The notes under the pieces were generated by a model. The model was not told the origin of the DNA, searched no databases, and saw only the letters and a list, made by a program, of their open reading frames with translations. A DNA stretch of 64,000 nt from Ktedonobacter racemifer DSM 44963 (lineage in GTDB: Bacteria; Chloroflexota; Ktedonobacteria; Ktedonobacterales; Ktedonobacteraceae), in assembly GCF_000178855.1 (NCBI RefSeq), contig NZ_ADVG01000003.1, positions 1,178,001 to 1,242,000 of the forward strand, in the 5' to 3' direction. Below, one piece after another: positions 51,625-60,927 of this stretch (its first letter is position 1; each line of letters opens with the position of its first letter). Both the position numbers and the translations under genes were made by a program.

Positions 51625-53481
51625 ATGACAAAGTATATCGATCTATCTGGTCAGCAACTTGGTGATTACCGCCTGTCTCGCTGGCTTGGCGGAGGGCAGA
51701 CCAGCGATGTCTATCTTGGGCAGCATATTGAGAACCAGTCCGAGGTCGCGCTGAAAGTATTTAATGTTAATCTTGCGAAAGAGGAAGATCAGAAGGCTTT
51801 TCTCGACGAGGTACAGGCGCTAAAACTGGAACATCCTCATCTCATGCCGCTGTTAGATTGTGGTATTGGTAGCGATCCTGTATCGCTGCCGTTCCTGGTA
51901 ATGGAGTATGCGCCACATGGTATTTTGCGTAACCGGCACACCAGAGGTTTGCAGCTACCGCTCGAAGAGGTTTTGTGTTATATCACGCCTCTTGCCTCGG
52001 CTTTACAGTACGCACATGACCAGTGTGTGGTACATGGCAATATCAAACCAGGAAACATACTGCTTGATGCCGATGACAAGGTCTTGCTCAGTGATTTTAA
52101 ACTTGCTACTTTGATCGATAATACCGCATCTCTTGATGTACTGCATGATAGACAGGATGCTATCTCCTACTCTGTGTATACAGCCCCCGAACAGCGTACT
52201 GGTGTGACTGGTCCCGCCAGCGATCAATTCGCGCTCGGTGTCGTGGTCTATGAATGGCTTTGTGGCAAGTCGCCATTCCAGGGCGCGTTAGATGAGGGCG
52301 TGCCTCCGTCTCTGCGTGCGCTGGCTCCTCGCCTCTCCGTGGAGGTAGAGCAGGTCGTGCAGCGAGCACTTGCCAGTGATCCGCAAAAGCGTTTCGCGAG
52401 CGTGCAGGAGTTTGCCGCCGCACTACAATTAGTCAGCCAGGATGAACACACGCTTGAGCCTGTTGTCTCTATTGGGGAGACGATCATAACAACTAAATAC
52501 ATCGACCTGCATGAATCTATGTCAGTAACCGCTAACCAGGAGAACGATGCTTCTGCCGATGAGAGCGTCTCTCCCCAGGAGCCGACACAAACAGAAGATG
52601 TCTCTCAGGAGGGCAGAACACTTATACTTACCGAGCTTGCTTCCAATACCCTGAAGCTAGCAACATACCCAGAAACGTCCATTGCAGGGCAAACTGGTAA
52701 GGGTAGTAAGAGGCACTACCTCGCGCTTGCCAGTATCGGGCTGGTGATGCTGATATTGTTGGGCAGCGTTATAGTGGCGGGTTCTGTTGTTGGCATACAG
52801 GCTCTCGCTCTGCCCATAGGTTTATTACAGAATCAACTTGCAACAGGAGGAGCATCTCTTGTCAGCGACCGCCAGGGTGCTCCTGATAGCACAGCCACGC
52901 CCGCCAATTCCCTTACGCCAGCTTCGAAGAATAACTCTAACACCGACAATCATTCGCAGGCTACACCTACCTCGACTTCTACGACGCAGGCTACATCTAC
53001 CTCGACCTCTACGACGCAGCCTTTGCCCACGCCAACCTCTACAACAAAAATTACTTCCCCACCGGCGCCCAAACCTACATCTACGCCCAAACCTATAATC
53101 GCGGCAGTTGATGGCAAGAATCCGACCACGTACACCGTTAATGGGCAAACGTGTGATCAGACACTCTCAAACTCACATTCACGACATGTCACGTTAGGAG
53201 GCGTGGGCGCTACAATCTATTTCCGCTTTAGCGTCACATGTCATGCTGCCTGGGCCAAGATTGTCTTCGATAAGGCTCTCCCCTCAGGTAAATATGGGAA
53301 TGCCAAAATTGTGCGCATAAATGATGGCAAGGCCTTTACCTGCGATACAGGTGGTAACAAGTATGTCGCGCCGGGCCAGACCTCCTGCTATACTGGCATG
53401 GTTCAGGATAATGCCAGCGAGACCGCCTCAGCCTATGGTAGCTATCTGTCAAGCTGGTCCTCCCAGTTGGGTCCGTACTAG
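51625..53481 (+). CDS. Ser/Thr-kinase-like receptor with altered catalytic loop (probable pseudokinase) and extracellular DUF2690-like domain
   Basis: 618 residues from ATG 51625 (GGAGAAGG upstream). Kinase domain about 15-275: Gly loop LGGGQTSDVYLG, Lys44 in VALKVF, Glu in FLDEVQALKLEH. The catalytic loop is HGNIKPGN (137-144), so the HRD Asp is Asn139, and DFG is DFK (157-159). APEQ and the C-lobe are normal. A Ser/Thr-rich stretch, one membrane helix (about 380-405, SIGLVMLILLGSVIVAGSVV), a Thr/Pro-rich stalk and a C-terminal Cys-containing domain (CDQTLSNSHS..., CHAAWAKIVF, CDTGGNKYV) follow. It may bind ATP but lack normal phosphotransfer. Monocistronic. Confidence 0.88.
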   Translation: MTKYIDLSGQQLGDYRLSRWLGGGQTSDVYLGQHIENQSEVALKVFNVNLAKEEDQKAFLDEVQALKLEHPHLMPLLDCGIGSDPVSLPFLVMEYAPHGILRNRHTRGLQLPLEEVLCYITPLASALQYAHDQCVVHGNIKPGNILLDADDKVLLSDFKLATLIDNTASLDVLHDRQDAISYSVYTAPEQRTGVTGPASDQFALGVVVYEWLCGKSPFQGALDEGVPPSLRALAPRLSVEVEQVVQRALASDPQKRFASVQEFAAALQLVSQDEHTLEPVVSIGETIITTKYIDLHESMSVTANQENDASADESVSPQEPTQTEDVSQEGRTLILTELASNTLKLATYPETSIAGQTGKGSKRHYLALASIGLVMLILLGSVIVAGSVVGIQALALPIGLLQNQLATGGASLVSDRQGAPDSTATPANSLTPASKNNSNTDNHSQATPTSTSTTQATSTSTSTTQPLPTPTSTTKITSPPAPKPTSTPKPIIAAVDGKNPTTYTVNGQTCDQTLSNSHSRHVTLGGVGATIYFRFSVTCHAAWAKIVFDKALPSGKYGNAKIVRINDGKAFTCDTGGNKYVAPGQTSCYTGMVQDNASETASAYGSYLSSWSSQLGPY

Positions 53482-53756
53482 ATGAAAGGCACTGGTAGGG
53501 ACTGCGAGGGTTTGTCGTGAAACCAGGTTGGGATTACCCTCATAGCCGCCAGACCACCGAAGGTCAGCAGGACTGGTTTCCAATGAAGGCGAGAGTGTCT
53601 ATGTCCTCTCTGATCATCATCGTCGCCATCGTCTACCTCAGCCTCTTCCATGCGGAGGACTGTGTCAAGCAAAGTTTTTTTGCAATGGATACTGTACATA
53701 TATGCAACGTATCACGTGGCTAGGTTTGAGTGCCAGGCATGAAATCTTCATGCCTC

Positions 53757-54578
53757 TCATGAAAAAGCGCACTTCATCTTCCAGGTGGAAATAATTTGCT
53801 GGAGTTGATCATGTAAAGCTGGGGGAGCCGCACAAAAACTAAACATTTCTGTCGCTTTCGTCAAAGGATGCCTGTAATCGATCTGCTGGCCAAAAAAATC
53901 AGTATAGAGAGCTCCAGCTTCCTCAAGCAGAATCTGCTGAGCCACGTTGTCCCAAATTTTACAATTCTGATAAAGAAATCCTCCATACACTCCTTTCACC
54001 ACCATTGCAGCATCAAAAACACTACTGCTTGTTTGCACACCTCTGCATGCCAAGATGATTTCTGCTAATAGTTCGCATTCTTTTCTCGTTCTGTTCGGAT
54101 CTTCTTGATGCCCCTCTACTCCATAGGCAACCAGGGCTGAAAGCAACTCCTTCTGATCTTGCACCCGCACGCGTTGCTGATTACAGTGCGCCCCTTTTCC
54201 TCTTTCAGCAGTATAAATTTCGTGGAAAGCAGGAAGCGCGAAACCACCAGCGACGGGTTCGTGGTCTTTGAGGAGTCCTAACATACAACCATAGAGCGGG
54301 CTTGCCTGCGCAAAATTACTCGTTCCATCAATGGGATCAATGACCCAGGTGTAGGGCGAGTGCTTGTCAACGATACCCGTCTCTTCATCGAGAATATTGT
54401 GGGTTGGATAGGTCCGTTTGATTTCTTCGCTTATCATCCTTCCTATCTCTATATCAGCCTCAGTGACCACCTGGCTTGTGTCGCCATCCTTTGTTGCTGA
54501 TGTGACGCTTCCAAAATGGTCACGCGCTATTTGGGAAGCGTCTGCGAGCGTCTTCATGAGAAACAGTTGATAATCCAT
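53757..54578 (-). CDS. Inositol monophosphatase family phosphatase
   Basis: 273 residues, ATG 54578. Motif 1 is WVIDPIDGTSNFAQASPLYG (metal ligands D-x-I-D-G-T), with upstream Glu in ILDEETG and motif 2 KIWDNVAQQILLEEAGALYT. Mg-dependent phosphatases of this family act on inositol 1-phosphate, histidinol phosphate, fructose 1,6-bisphosphate or PAP; this one cannot be narrowed. An 18-bp perfect palindrome lies 55 bases upstream of the start (54633-54650), a likely repressor site. Confidence 0.9.
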   Translation of the reverse strand: MDYQLFLMKTLADASQIARDHFGSVTSATKDGDTSQVVTEADIEIGRMISEEIKRTYPTHNILDEETGIVDKHSPYTWVIDPIDGTSNFAQASPLYGCMLGLLKDHEPVAGGFALPAFHEIYTAERGKGAHCNQQRVRVQDQKELLSALVAYGVEGHQEDPNRTRKECELLAEIILACRGVQTSSSVFDAAMVVKGVYGGFLYQNCKIWDNVAQQILLEEAGALYTDFFGQQIDYRHPLTKATEMFSFCAAPPALHDQLQQIISTWKMKCAFS

Positions 54579-54632
54579 CTATGTCTTTCCTTTCTACTCC
54601 TTCTGCGCCTCTGGTAAGCGTTGTCTCGCTCA

Positions 54633-54650
54633 ACTGACCAGCTGGTCAGT
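54633..54650. promoter_or_regulatory. 18-bp perfect palindrome, TetR-type operator style
   Basis: ACTGACCAGCTGGTCAGT lies upstream of the inositol monophosphatase gene. A GACCAnnTGGTC-type site is common for TetR family repressors. Confidence 0.55.
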
Positions 54651-55150
54651 CTGGGGAGAAGGACGCAATTTACTCTCTACACGGGATATACCAGATGGAG
54701 AGTGCTTTTCCCAGGGAGGGACATTCGTACCAGTGCTCATGATACAAGGCAAGTGCTTACCTTGGAAGCGCAAAAGTTGCACGGGTTTCAGGGCATTTAC
54801 CAGGGGAGCATTTATCGCTGTTTGTTCTTACTGACGTTGCAAAAAGGCCAGGCGCACGCTGTGATTTGACAATCGAAAAGCGATCCAATTTACACTTGGG
54901 ACTTTCTGTAGATTATACGAAGATTTTGCGCAACAGGTACGTATGTTTTACGCAGATGTTACTAATAGTATAGAAGAGCCTGTAGAGCCATTCAAGCGCA
55001 AAGGCGTGAACCTAATAAATTGTATTGCTCTTGCCAGTGCAGAACGCTATAAGGCAGCTTCTCATACTGGTTCAAGCAAGTTCGTTGAGCTACGCAAAAC
55101 CTGTGTACCGAAAGCGCAAAACCTTCGTACAATCCACACTTTCGTCTGCA
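54651..55150. other. Intergenic region, nothing assignable
   Basis: Two short open frames (82 and 106 codons) on the plus strand lack ribosome-binding sites and recognisable content. No strong hairpin or repeat was seen. Confidence 0.5.
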
Positions 55151-55843
55151 CTAGCGTGGTAAGAGACCATATGCGAGCGCAACAGCAACGGCTGAGGCAC
55201 GAGAATCTACATTTAGCTTCGTATAAATGCTGGTCAGGTAAGCCCGCACGGTTCTTTCCGTGATACCCAGACGCACGGCAATTTCTTTACTGCGTTCACC
55301 CTGGGCCACTCCCGCTAGCACCTGCCTTTCACGCTTGGTTAAAGCGATGGAACCTGAGATGCCGGCGCCTTGAGGATGCTGCGATCTGCTCACCGATAGA
55401 GCAGGGCTGACTGAAGTTGCATGAGAGAGGAGACGAGCCATCGTCTCTGGCTGGATCAGCATCTCGCCTCGTGCTGCCGAACGGATGGCATCCAGTAAGG
55501 TTTCTACTGGCGTTTCTTTGAGGAAGTAGCCGCTGGCTCCGGCTTGTAGTCCTCGGATCAACAGTTCATCCTCGTCATAGGTGGTGAGCAGGAGAACAGT
55601 GATGTGTGGCCACATGGTTCGGATGCGCTCCAGCGCGGCAAGGCCATCCATACCAGGCATGCGAATATCCATCACTACGACATCTGGTTGCACCCGTTCT
55701 ACCACCGCTATTACTGCTGCTCCATCGGCCGCATCGCCGACGAGTTTGATCTCCTCTCCCCCTTCTTCTTCGAGCATCAAACGCAGCCCCTTGCGCACCA
55801 TTAGATGGTCGTCGGCTATGACAACGTGGATGGGTCGTGGCAT
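55151..55843 (-). CDS. NarL/LuxR-family response regulator
   Basis: 230 residues from ATG 55843 (AGGAGGG upstream), 17 bases after the kinase stop. Receiver: acidic pair IADDH (about 9-13), phospho-acceptor Asp59 in VVVMDIRMPGMDGL, Thr/Lys switch residues in LLLTTYDEDE and GYFLKETP. The output HTH (about 163-225) is LTKRERQVLAGVAQGERSKE then IAVRLGITERTVRAYLTSIY. The regulator is phosphorylated by the adjacent kinase and binds DNA as a dimer. Targets unknown. Confidence 0.93.
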   Translation of the reverse strand: MPRPIHVVIADDHLMVRKGLRLMLEEEGGEEIKLVGDAADGAAVIAVVERVQPDVVVMDIRMPGMDGLAALERIRTMWPHITVLLLTTYDEDELLIRGLQAGASGYFLKETPVETLLDAIRSAARGEMLIQPETMARLLSHATSVSPALSVSRSQHPQGAGISGSIALTKRERQVLAGVAQGERSKEIAVRLGITERTVRAYLTSIYTKLNVDSRASAVAVALAYGLLPR

Positions 55844-55860
55844 ATCTCTTTCCCTCCTTT

Positions 55861-57096
55861 TTAGCTTTCTTGTGGGCGTATTGGTATGTGGAAGCAAAGG
55901 ATAGTTCCCCCACCTTTCGTGCTTACTATCTCCAGTTGCCCCCCGATGAGTCTGGCGCGTTCCCGCATGCCAAGCAGTCCATACTTTCCCATTTCAGCAC
56001 TGATCGTATCCGGGTCAAAGCCAACCCCGTTATCTCGTACTTGGATAGTCAGGAGGCTCTTATGAGCGGTTGCCTGGATCCAGACCGCGCTGGCTTGGGC
56101 ATGGCGAGCCACATTGGCGAGCCCTTCGGAGATGACCCGTACCACGTGATCGCAGCAGGGAGTCGGGAGGATCGAAAGGGCAGCAATATCTGCGTGACAG
56201 GAGAGACCTGTGGTGGCCGTGAAACGGCTGGTTTCCTCCTGGACTACTTCTGCAAGATCATCCGAGCGGGTGCGTCCGCTACGCAGATCTCCAATGGCAC
56301 AGCGGGCATCTGCCAAAGCATCACTGGCTTGCTCCATCACCTGTTCTAACAAAACCTGCGCTCGCTCCACTTTCTGGTGACGCAACTGCGCACGTACTAC
56401 CCCCAATTGCATCAGCAGTCCAGTGACTCCCTGGACCAGCGTATCATGCAAGTCGCGGGCAATGCGCTGGCGCTCGGCCATCAGCGTCAGTTCTTCAATG
56501 CGCAGGGCAAAGGTGGACAATTGTGCATGCGCCTCATCCAGTTCGCGCAAGAGAACCAGGGTGCGCTCGTGGGCCTGTTTGGTCTGTTGGACATAGAGCA
56601 GCAGGGTGACCAAGAAGAACAGGCCGAGAAAGCCAACTCCTGGCGCCCATCCTCCACCCCAGATATCACTCCAATCCCGCGTTGGACCAATCGTTTCTCC
56701 ATAGAGGAACAGGAGCAGACAATCACCTCCGATGAAGAGGAGCACGGAATGGATCTGTTTGAGCGTCAGGGTGGCAATCAGAAACAGTAAGGGCGAGAGC
56801 GCGAGCGCCAGAATGAGCAGGTGAGTCATCTGGGTGAGCAGGAGAATAAGGCCTGCCTGTAGACACAAGAAGAGCCACTCTATGCTTCTCTTGCCCTCCA
56901 AGGAGAACCCGATCCAGTAGACGCCGAGATGGATGAGCAGGAGCAACGTCACCACCAGGTGGAGTGTTGCTGAGGCGGTATATTTCCCTGGTGAGGCGGC
57001 ATATTTCCATGCCCAGCTATTCCAATAGACTATGATGGTCCCCAGCCAGAAAAGAAAAAACCAGGTGAGTGAACGGACGTGACGAAGCTGCTTCAT
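55861..57096 (-). CDS. NarX/DesK-type sensor histidine kinase
   Basis: 411 residues from ATG 57096, preceded by AAGGAAGAG. Longer in-frame starts up to 57384 give a low-complexity Gly/Ser stretch and no ribosome-binding site. About six membrane helices in residues 10-180 (WFFLFWLGTIIVYWNSWAW, then LHLVVTLLLLIHLGVYWIGF and others). A HisKA_3 helix ERQRIARDLHDTLVQGVTGL carries the phospho-His. The HATPase has AHKSLLTIQVRDNGVGFDPD and GLLGMRERARLIGGQ. With no external domain it probably senses the membrane itself, as DesK does. Operon with the response regulator. Confidence 0.9.
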   Translation of the reverse strand: MKQLRHVRSLTWFFLFWLGTIIVYWNSWAWKYAASPGKYTASATLHLVVTLLLLIHLGVYWIGFSLEGKRSIEWLFLCLQAGLILLLTQMTHLLILALALSPLLFLIATLTLKQIHSVLLFIGGDCLLLFLYGETIGPTRDWSDIWGGGWAPGVGFLGLFFLVTLLLYVQQTKQAHERTLVLLRELDEAHAQLSTFALRIEELTLMAERQRIARDLHDTLVQGVTGLLMQLGVVRAQLRHQKVERAQVLLEQVMEQASDALADARCAIGDLRSGRTRSDDLAEVVQEETSRFTATTGLSCHADIAALSILPTPCCDHVVRVISEGLANVARHAQASAVWIQATAHKSLLTIQVRDNGVGFDPDTISAEMGKYGLLGMRERARLIGGQLEIVSTKGGGTILCFHIPIRPQES

Positions 57097-57415
57097 ACGC
57101 TCTTCCTTCGCCTCCATAAGGAGTTGTGCTACCAATATCATTTGCCTCGCTCGCAAGCGGAGCATGCTGTCTCGATTATAGCACGCCTTGCTCTCCTCAC
57201 CACCGTCGCTTCCACCACTGTCGCTTCCGACACTGGTGCCATCGGCGAGAAGAACCGTGTCGGAAAAGACGTAGCAACAGTTCGCGAGAGACGCTATGCT
57301 CCCAGATAGATGCATGTCAATCGCTCTTCCAAGCGCGTTTGCGCTCACCTTTAGGGAGCTTCTGAGTGATGAGATGCCCATCAAAAAGAGAAAGGCTGGT
57401 CAACAAGGGAGAAAT

Positions 57416-58003
57416 ATGAGTAATAGCAGGATGAATTTCCTCAAAGCCATCACGAAATCCGTGATTGTTGCTATTTTTACAAGGTATACGGTCACGAAGT
57501 TTCGCCTGTTGAAAGGCAATCGAGTCCAGTTTGGGTCAGGCTTTGTCTCGAATGGCCGGTTGCAGATTAAGGGGCCAGGGCGGGTGATTTTTGGAACCAA
57601 TGTGAATGCTTGGGCTCATAAGGAGCCAAATGTGCTGATTACGTATAGCTCTGATGTCGTCATTAAGATTGGTGACGACACGCGTCTTAACGGTGCTGGA
57701 TTGATGGCGGCTTGTGGCATCACTGTCGGATGCAATTGCATTTTGGGTTCGGCGGTGATTGTAGATACCGATTTTCATAGTATTGACCCAGACCGCCACG
57801 CGAACCCTGATGCCAAAGTGCGTTCTGCATCCATCACCATTAGTAACAACGTCTGGCTGGCTGGCCAGACGGTGGTCCTGAAAGGGGTTACAATTGGGGA
57901 GAACTCCGTTGTGGGCTTTCGCGGCGTCGTTACCAGCAACGTGCCCCCCAATGTAATTGTCGCGGGCAATCCAGTACGGGTCGTCAAGCAGCTAGGCGCT
58001 TGA
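57416..58003 (+). CDS. Left-handed beta-helix O-acetyltransferase (CatB/LbH-XAT-like)
   Basis: 195 residues from ATG 57416 (GGGAGAA 5 bases upstream), ignoring longer in-frame starts without sites. Hexapeptide repeats run through the middle (GSGFVSNGRLQIKGPGRVIF, then IGDDTRLNGAGLMAACGITV). The catalytic His lies in VIVDTDFHSIDPDRHANPD, and the end has NVWLAGQTVVLKGVTIGENSV then the RGVVTSNVPPNVIVAGNPVR signature of maltose/galactoside/NeuD-type acetyltransferases. It probably acts on a sugar or surface polysaccharide. It is divergent from the histidine kinase gene. Confidence 0.88.
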   Translation: MSNSRMNFLKAITKSVIVAIFTRYTVTKFRLLKGNRVQFGSGFVSNGRLQIKGPGRVIFGTNVNAWAHKEPNVLITYSSDVVIKIGDDTRLNGAGLMAACGITVGCNCILGSAVIVDTDFHSIDPDRHANPDAKVRSASITISNNVWLAGQTVVLKGVTIGENSVVGFRGVVTSNVPPNVIVAGNPVRVVKQLGA

Positions 58004-58101
58004 AAAAAGGAAACAGGGCTCCATCGCATTCCAGGATGAATACACAGGATGCTCTCAAACCTGGGTACGGCACAATCAGGATCTCTGGCCAAAGTGTTTT
58101 T

Positions 58102-58174
58102 TGCTCATGTAGAGTGGGATTCTTCCTCTCTGCCTGAGCGCCAGTTTAGGAGGGCGTCTCATTCTACATGAGCA
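58102..58174. terminator. Hairpin after the acetyltransferase gene
   Basis: TGCTCATGTAGAGTGGGA and TCTCATTCTACATGAGCA pair with two G-U type mismatches; the 37-base loop itself can fold. Confidence 0.5.
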
Positions 58175-58635
58175 CAGGCAGCAAGTGGCCTGAAATCCTG
58201 ACTGTCCTGTTTGTCTCTGTATGGACTACGAGTACAGCAATTCGTCAAAATCGGACATGATACGTATCAAAACTGCGAAAAAGTTGTATTTGGTCCAGTA
58301 AGAGCGAGGAACAGAATGATTCCCTCTCGAAGCAACGTGTTTAGCTCTACTGTCTAAAACGGCTTTTCAGGCCAATAAACTACTTTGCAATTTTGATCCA
58401 TAACGTGTCCGGCCTGTCATTTACCCATAAAGCTTCCAGTTAGGACAACTCGGTTGGCAAACCACACACGCCTAGGCCAATATAAATGCCGCCGGTCAGC
58501 CAGTTTAGGACTTTCGATGCATGTCAAGGGCATTGGAAAGCGGGAAAGGAGGTGAAAAGTGTATTTGCTCACGGGTTGTGCAATGAGATGGCGACTGAAA
58601 TAGTTTCAGGTGCCTGTACCTTGCAAGGTATGCTT
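58175..58635. other. Intergenic region, nothing assignable
   Basis: No coding frame with a ribosome-binding site; no clear repeats seen. Confidence 0.4.
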
Positions 58636-59469
58636 TCATTGAAAATACTCTTGAAAGTTGTGTCTGGGCTGATATCCTAACTGGCGACATGCTCTTTCAA
58701 TGACATACACTCGATCAATACTCCTTGGTAGCGTCCATCTTTGCTGCGTAAAGATGGAGAGCGCTTCGGGAAACTTGCTCCTGATTACAGAAGGGGCATC
58801 ATACAATAATGCAGGCAGATCATCTGGCTTAAACGGAGACTGAGCGGAGATGTTGAATACGTCGAAGAGGATCTCTTGATTGGTAACCGCCAGGACATGT
58901 GCTCTGGCCACATCTCGCACATCGACGCCTCGATATAACCGGTAGAACGCCATCAGGGGAATGGCTTCTGGAAAGAAGCGTGAGGTTCTCAAGCAGATTG
59001 TGGGTAATCCATACGCGCGAGCGAAATGCTGGCAAAGTTCCTCCGCAGCCTTCTTGGTAATGTCATATATATCTCGGGGTTGAGGTGTCAGTTCCTCTGT
59101 CACCCAAACCGCTTGCTCATGGGGAATCAACGCAAAGCCGTAGAGGGAAGTGGTACTGGTGTAGACGAAGCGCCGAATCCTCTCATCTGTTGCAGCTTCA
59201 AGCAGGTTGAGAGTCCCAGTAATATTCACGTCGATAAAGGCTTGCTTAGAAATGGTCGCAAGATGAGGGGCATGCAGCGAGGCGATGTGAATCACAGCAT
59301 CAATGCCCTTCATGAGGTTTCGCACCGCCTCTCGATCAACAATGTTGACGCGGTGATGAGTCCACGCTCCTTCCACCCGATCAATGCCGACGATGTCATG
59401 TTGAGAAGAAAGTTGTCGGGCTATTTCAGTCCCTAATTGGCCAGAACTGCCAGTGATCAAGATACGCAT
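58636..59469 (-). CDS. NAD-dependent epimerase/dehydratase (extended SDR)
   Basis: 277 residues from ATG 59469, where the fold starts: MRILITGSSGQLGTEIARQL (GxxGxxG). The active-site Tyr-Lys pair is in RDIYDITKKAAEELCQHFAR and the Ser/Thr in VYTSTTSLYGFAL. VDVRDVARAHVLAV and the C-terminal LPRSIDRVYVIERACRQLGY match nucleotide-sugar epimerase-like proteins. The short length suggests a reduced substrate domain. Substrate unknown; the neighbouring acetyltransferase and deacetylase point to surface-sugar metabolism (inferred). Confidence 0.88.
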   Translation of the reverse strand: MRILITGSSGQLGTEIARQLSSQHDIVGIDRVEGAWTHHRVNIVDREAVRNLMKGIDAVIHIASLHAPHLATISKQAFIDVNITGTLNLLEAATDERIRRFVYTSTTSLYGFALIPHEQAVWVTEELTPQPRDIYDITKKAAEELCQHFARAYGLPTICLRTSRFFPEAIPLMAFYRLYRGVDVRDVARAHVLAVTNQEILFDVFNISAQSPFKPDDLPALLYDAPSVIRSKFPEALSIFTQQRWTLPRSIDRVYVIERACRQLGYQPRHNFQEYFQ

Positions 59470-59829
59470 GTGAGGTAAGATGCTCCTTTCGCTTGTGCAG
59501 GCCAATTGATCAGCTTTGATTATCAAAGACTCCAAATAGAAAGATCGCCCTCGTCTGCGGTCAGATATTTTAGCATATCACCCTGTATCAAGCCAACCAG
59601 CCTCACCAAAGTCGATGGGGAGTCGGAGAGCAGATTCTGGTATGGGGCTTATCTTCTGGGATGAGTAAAAACGGCGAAAAGAATGGTTTTGGGAGAAAAA
59701 ACTCCTAGCAACTTGTGCAATGAAGGTTGCGTTATTTAGAGTAGAGTATGCAAGCTCATCCGATGGCTTGCAGCGATTACTGTGACATCCAAGATCGTTG
59801 CATGGAAATGCAAGAAAAGAGCGGATCAT

Positions 59830-60732
59830 ATGGAGATTCGATCCCTTTCACTACTATATCGTGCCAAACACCCGGGCCTGTTGCTCAAATTGGGGGTGCT
59901 GGCGAGCCTTTTCCTCTTATTGACTGGACTCTTCGTCTTTTATTTTACTCAACCCTCTGTAGGGCAAAAAAACTCATTGCGAACATTGGTACATGCGAGT
60001 ATTTCTCCGGTTCCAGCGGTGCAACCTTTTTCGTCTGTGGCTTTCGCCACGGCGAGTCCTCTGCTGGCGGGTTCGGGACAGGTCGTCGAAATTCCTGATA
60101 CGCATATCCCTCTGATTGCGCATGGAAACGAGAATCTGCGCGAAGTGGCTCTGACCTTTGATGATGGTCCCTTCCCCAACTTCACGGCGAAGGTGCTGGA
60201 TGTCCTCGAAAAGTATCATATCAAAGCCACCTTCTTCAGTGTTGGACGGCAGGTCGCAGCCTTTCCTGATCTCACCCTGCGCGCCTATAAAGCGGGTTAT
60301 GAGATCGAGAATCATACCTGGAATCACCCCGTCCTGACTGGTTTGAGCATGGAGAGCCAGTACTGGCAGTTGCAGAATACCAGTGATGCCATTCAACGGG
60401 TGACACATCAGCGCCCCTTTGTGATGCGTCCCCCCTATGGGGAATACAACCAATACTCTATTCAGGTAGCTACCAACCTGAAACTGGTTACCGTGACCTG
60501 GAATGTCGACTCGCTTGATTGGTCGCGACCGGGCGTGAAGACGATTCTGCATAATGTGCTCGACCATGTGCAGAATGGGTCTATTATTCTTATGCATGAT
60601 GGAGGCGGCGACCGCTCTCAAACGCTTGAGGCTCTACCGACAATTATTCAGACTCTCCGTGATCGTGGCTACCATTTTGTAACTATCCGCCAGATGCTCG
60701 CGCGCCTCCCACACGAGCAAAAAAAACAGTAA
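59830..60732 (+). CDS. Membrane-anchored polysaccharide deacetylase (NodB domain)
   Basis: 300 residues from ATG 59830. One membrane helix at about 15-37 (LLLKLGVLASLFLLLTGLFV), a linker, then the NodB domain: VALTFDDGPFPNFTAKVLDV (metal Asp), ATFFSVGRQVAAFPD, IENHTWNHPVLT (His pair), MRPPYGEYNQYS, VTWNVDSLDWSRPGV and ILMHDGGGDRSQTLEALPTI. It deacetylates a peptidoglycan- or chitin-like polymer outside the membrane. The stop is directly followed by header-hairpin element copy 2. A truncated relative is at 40619. Confidence 0.92.
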   Translation: MEIRSLSLLYRAKHPGLLLKLGVLASLFLLLTGLFVFYFTQPSVGQKNSLRTLVHASISPVPAVQPFSSVAFATASPLLAGSGQVVEIPDTHIPLIAHGNENLREVALTFDDGPFPNFTAKVLDVLEKYHIKATFFSVGRQVAAFPDLTLRAYKAGYEIENHTWNHPVLTGLSMESQYWQLQNTSDAIQRVTHQRPFVMRPPYGEYNQYSIQVATNLKLVTVTWNVDSLDWSRPGVKTILHNVLDHVQNGSIILMHDGGGDRSQTLEALPTIIQTLRDRGYHFVTIRQMLARLPHEQKKQ

Positions 60733-60818
60733 CTTCTCGCCACTACGTGGCTCGCCAGGGTAAAAGGGATGTGATGGCAGGATGGCAAAGCCATCCTGCC
60801 ATCACATCCCTTTTACCC
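60732..60818 (+). terminator. Header plus long hairpin element, copy 2
   Basis: Header CTTCTCGCCACTACGTGGCT (with its own GCCAC/GTGGC stem), then perfect 29-bp arms (GGGTAAAAGGGATGTGATGG... and complement, 60758-60786 and 60790-60818) with a 3-base AAA loop. Confidence 0.85.
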
Positions 60819-60927
60819 TTTCAGGTGTGAAGGAAGGTGCATATAGGCCCTTTATGTTACTGTCAGCTGTGACGAGGCGTGTGAAAAGAGATACATATAT
60901 GTTGCTGCTGACATTTAAAAGGGAGTA

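Noticed and set aside
54621-55263. Two short plus-strand frames (82 and 106 codons)
   Set aside because: No ribosome-binding sites or recognisable content; partly antisense to the response regulator end.
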